In this document: positions 6,171-7,168 of the stretch, one piece after another
Numbering within the stretch: the first letter of the stretch is position 1
Layout of the letters: each line of letters begins with the position of its first letter
From: Candidatus Omnitrophota bacterium
GTDB lineage: Bacteria > Omnitrophota > Koll11 > Gorgyraeales > Gorgyraeaceae
Assembly: GCA_018818505.1 (NCBI GenBank)
Contig: JAHIRR010000161.1
Coordinates: forward strand, 1 to 7,168
Direction: 5' to 3'
DNA length: 7,168 nucleotides
Translations under genes and position numbers: made by a program
Notes under the pieces: model-generated
Told to the model about the DNA's origin: nothing
Database searches by the model: none
Seen by the model: the letters and a program-made list of their open reading frames with translations, nothing else

Positions 6171-6240
6171 TCCCGAGCCCGCCATAGGCGGGCGAGGGAT
6201 CTGCTTAGAGAGATTGCTTCGCTCCGCTCGCAATGACAGC
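6171..6240. repeat. Widespread-type dispersed repeat (two hairpins)
   Basis: The first hairpin runs 6171-6199: TCCC and GCCCGCC pair with GGCGGGC and GGGA around an ATA loop, with a tandem G-A mismatch between the stem parts. The second half contains ATTGC (6213-6217) paired with GCAAT (6230-6234), within GATTGCTTCGCTCCGCTCGC. From general knowledge, this 'attgcttcgctccgctcgcaatgaca' type recurs as a dispersed repeat in many bacterial and metagenomic sequences and is often mistranslated as CERSEAIS peptides. No gene is supported here, and with the hairpin at 6114 it accounts for most of the 238-nt intergenic gap. Confidence 0.8.
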
Positions 6241-6299
6241 AGGGAATTTTTGCTTTACCTTTAAGTCCCCGGCATGATAACATAGTAGATGTGAAAAAT

Positions 6300-6305
6300 G
6301 GAGGG
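6300..6305 (+). promoter_or_regulatory. Ribosome-binding site of the nitroreductase gene
   Basis: GGAGGG lies five bases before the ATG at 6311, the strongest Shine-Dalgarno in the window. It fixes the start of the nitroreductase gene. Confidence 0.85.
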
Positions 6306-6310
6306 TCATC

Positions 6311-6805
6311 ATGGAGTTTTTTGAGGCAGTAAAGCAAAGAAAAAGCATAAGGGAATTTTCTGAAAAGGCTGTTGAAAAAGAACTCCTTGAGAAGATAATC
6401 GACGCGGGCCGAGTCGCGGCCACAGCCAGGAATGAGCAGCCATGGGAATTCGTGATCAGTTCTGATAAAAATATACTTGGTAAAATCTGCGGAATGTGCC
6501 CGAATGGCCCTTTTATCAAGGACGCTCCGCATTTAATAGCAGTATTTTCAAAAGAGACAAAATACTATCTCGAGGACTGCTCCGCTGCCACACAAAATAT
6601 ACTCCTGGCAATAGAAGCGCTTGGACTGGGCGGATGCTGGGTCGCAGGAGACAAAAAGGACTACGCAGAAAAAGTAAGAGACATATTCAACGTGCCTGAG
6701 GGTTATAGGCTGGTAAGCATGATATCTCTTGGATACCCAAAGATCCCAAAAGGCCCAAAGGCAAAAAGAAGCACAAAAGAAGTCCTGCACTGGGAAAAAT
6801 GGTAA
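6311..6805 (+). CDS. Nitroreductase-family FMN oxidoreductase
   Basis: A 164-residue cytoplasmic protein, at the short end of the nitroreductase family (usually 165-220 residues). The N-terminal QRKSIREF (9-16) carries the R10-x-S12-x-R14 pattern that binds the FMN phosphate. NEQPWEF (41-47) is the usual SPxNxQPW-type flavin loop. DCSAATQNILLAIEALGLGGCW (89-110) is the dimer helix and flavin-contact segment, and SLGYPKIP (139-146) is the conserved C-terminal turn. Family members reduce nitroaromatics, quinones or flavins with NAD(P)H, and some have biosynthetic roles; the substrate here cannot be told. It reads divergently from the protease gene, so it probably has its own promoter in 6240-6300, but I see only weak -35/-10 candidates. 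The following GH94-like gene appears co-directional, with a 50-nt palindrome in between. Confidence 0.92.
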   Translation: MEFFEAVKQRKSIREFSEKAVEKELLEKIIDAGRVAATARNEQPWEFVISSDKNILGKICGMCPNGPFIKDAPHLIAVFSKETKYYLEDCSAATQNILLAIEALGLGGCWVAGDKKDYAEKVRDIFNVPEGYRLVSMISLGYPKIPKGPKAKRSTKEVLHWEKW

Positions 6806-6807
6806 AG

Positions 6808-6857
6808 CCTGTTCCACCGCGTAGGTGGAATTAATTCCACCTACGCGGTGGAACAGG
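6808..6857. repeat. 50-nt perfect palindrome between nitroreductase and GH94 gene
   Basis: Twenty-five-bp arms pair perfectly about the centre 6832/6833; the left arm begins CCTGTTCCACCGCGTAGGTG and the central part is GTGGAATTAATTCCAC. Each arm holds its own hairpin (TTCCACC with GGTGGAA around GCGTA). GTAG (6821-6824) and CTAC flank the central 16-nt palindrome. The element starts two bases after the nitroreductase stop. GGTAA occurs at 6801-6805 and again at 6856-6860, a possible target duplication. No T-tract follows, so it is not a standard terminator. Confidence 0.93.
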
Positions 6858-6858
6858 T

Positions 6859-6864
6859 AAGGAG
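6859..6864 (+). promoter_or_regulatory. Ribosome-binding site deciding the GH94-like start
   Basis: AAGGAG sits six bases before the ATG at 6871. A competing ATG at 6866 meets a stop after one further codon, so 6871 is the real start. The site lies directly after the 50-nt palindrome, whose folding in mRNA could affect access to it. Confidence 0.75.
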
Positions 6865-6870
6865 CATGGG

Positions 6871-7168
6871 ATGACAGATAATCCATTGTGGAAATTCTTG
6901 GATGACACAGGTACGTTTGTAGCAAAGAATCCGCACAAAGTAAGCAAGTTATATTTTCCACTCGCCAATGAAAAAGGTCTGCTCTCTTCTATTACTCCCA
7001 CGCTACATGGTGATATAAAAATAGACCAGGATACGTTTCTCATGCCTCCTGTTTCTGCTGAAGATCTGAGCAATTCGAGATATAACCGTAACTTCTGGAT
7101 TTACATCCAAGGTTATGGCGCATGGTCAGCCGCTTCAGGTGAAGTAGATAAATCCCTGGTAGAAGCAG
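6871..7168 (+). CDS. GH94-like glycoside phosphorylase (cellobiose phosphorylase type), N-terminal part
   Basis: The frame stays open from ATG 6871 to the end of the window (99 codons), so the gene is 3'-truncated by the window edge. The visible part resembles the N-terminal beta-sandwich of GH94 enzymes such as cellobiose, chitobiose or cyclic-glucan-linked phosphorylases: LYFPLANEKGLLSSITP (27-43), HGDIK (46-50), FLMPPVSAEDL (56-66), RNFWIYIQGYGAWSA (73-87). These enzymes cleave beta-glucosides with phosphate to give a sugar 1-phosphate. The catalytic Asp lies far downstream and is not visible, so specificity cannot be assigned. There is no signal peptide, fitting a cytoplasmic enzyme. It follows the nitroreductase gene on the same strand after the palindrome. 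Confidence 0.8.
   Translation, partial: MTDNPLWKFLDDTGTFVAKNPHKVSKLYFPLANEKGLLSSITPTLHGDIKIDQDTFLMPPVSAEDLSNSRYNRNFWIYIQGYGAWSAASGEVDKSLVEA

Noticed and set aside
6131..6532. Minus-strand open frame containing CHCERSEAIS
   Set aside because: That peptide is the translation of the dispersed repeat at 6171-6240, and the rest is antisense to the nitroreductase gene.

Overview
The window reads as ordinary chromosomal DNA of an anaerobic, uncultured-type bacterium. The best guess is a member of candidate phylum Omnitrophota (OP3). That placement is an inference from gene style, not a marker gene: DUF362 and polyferredoxin proteins, a single-domain retropepsin with an N-terminal 'YLKNG' module, a GH94-like phosphorylase, AT-leaning codons rich in ATA and AGA/AAA, and many short palindromic repeats. 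Other deep anaerobic lineages remain possible.

Layout. (i) Positions 2-2912, plus strand: a tightly overlapping three-gene unit. It holds the C-terminal part of a DUF362/ferredoxin protein, a nucleoside phosphorylase/nucleosidase-fold protein (ATGA overlap) and a spore-photoproduct-lyase-family radical SAM protein (34-nt overlap). (ii) Positions 2886-6072, minus strand, converging on the first unit with a 27-bp tail-to-tail overlap. In transcription order it holds a secreted retropepsin-like protease, a Tat-exported DUF362 protein (1-nt gap) and a membrane NapH/NapG-like polyferredoxin fusion. (iii) Positions 6073-6310: a divergent intergenic region filled by a bulged hairpin and a widely dispersed type of repeat. 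(iv) Positions 6311-7168, plus strand: a nitroreductase, then the start of a GH94 (cellobiose phosphorylase-like) gene that runs off the window.

The first unit makes sense as a radical SAM module: an Fe-S electron donor, the radical enzyme, and a nucleosidase that could remove 5'-deoxyadenosine. The second looks like a membrane-to-periplasm electron-transfer pair (quinol-type membrane Fe-S protein plus Tat-exported DUF362) preceded by a secreted protease. Both assignments are hypotheses from context.

The most unusual feature is a set of palindromic elements, at least six in about 7 kb. Three lie in frame inside genes: a terminator-shaped hairpin inside a ferredoxin domain, a C/G-rich dyad in the radical SAM gene, and a perfect 56-nt palindrome at the domain joint of the polyferredoxin. 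One 48-nt palindrome sits exactly at a stop/start junction, and removing it in silico restores a stop codon abutting the next ATG. One 50-nt perfect palindrome separates a stop codon from the next gene's ribosome-binding site. The 56-, 50- and 48-nt elements share one design: a 16-18 nt central palindrome flanked by GTAG or GGAG and the complement, recalling REP/BIME dyads or the in-frame palindromic elements of Rickettsia.
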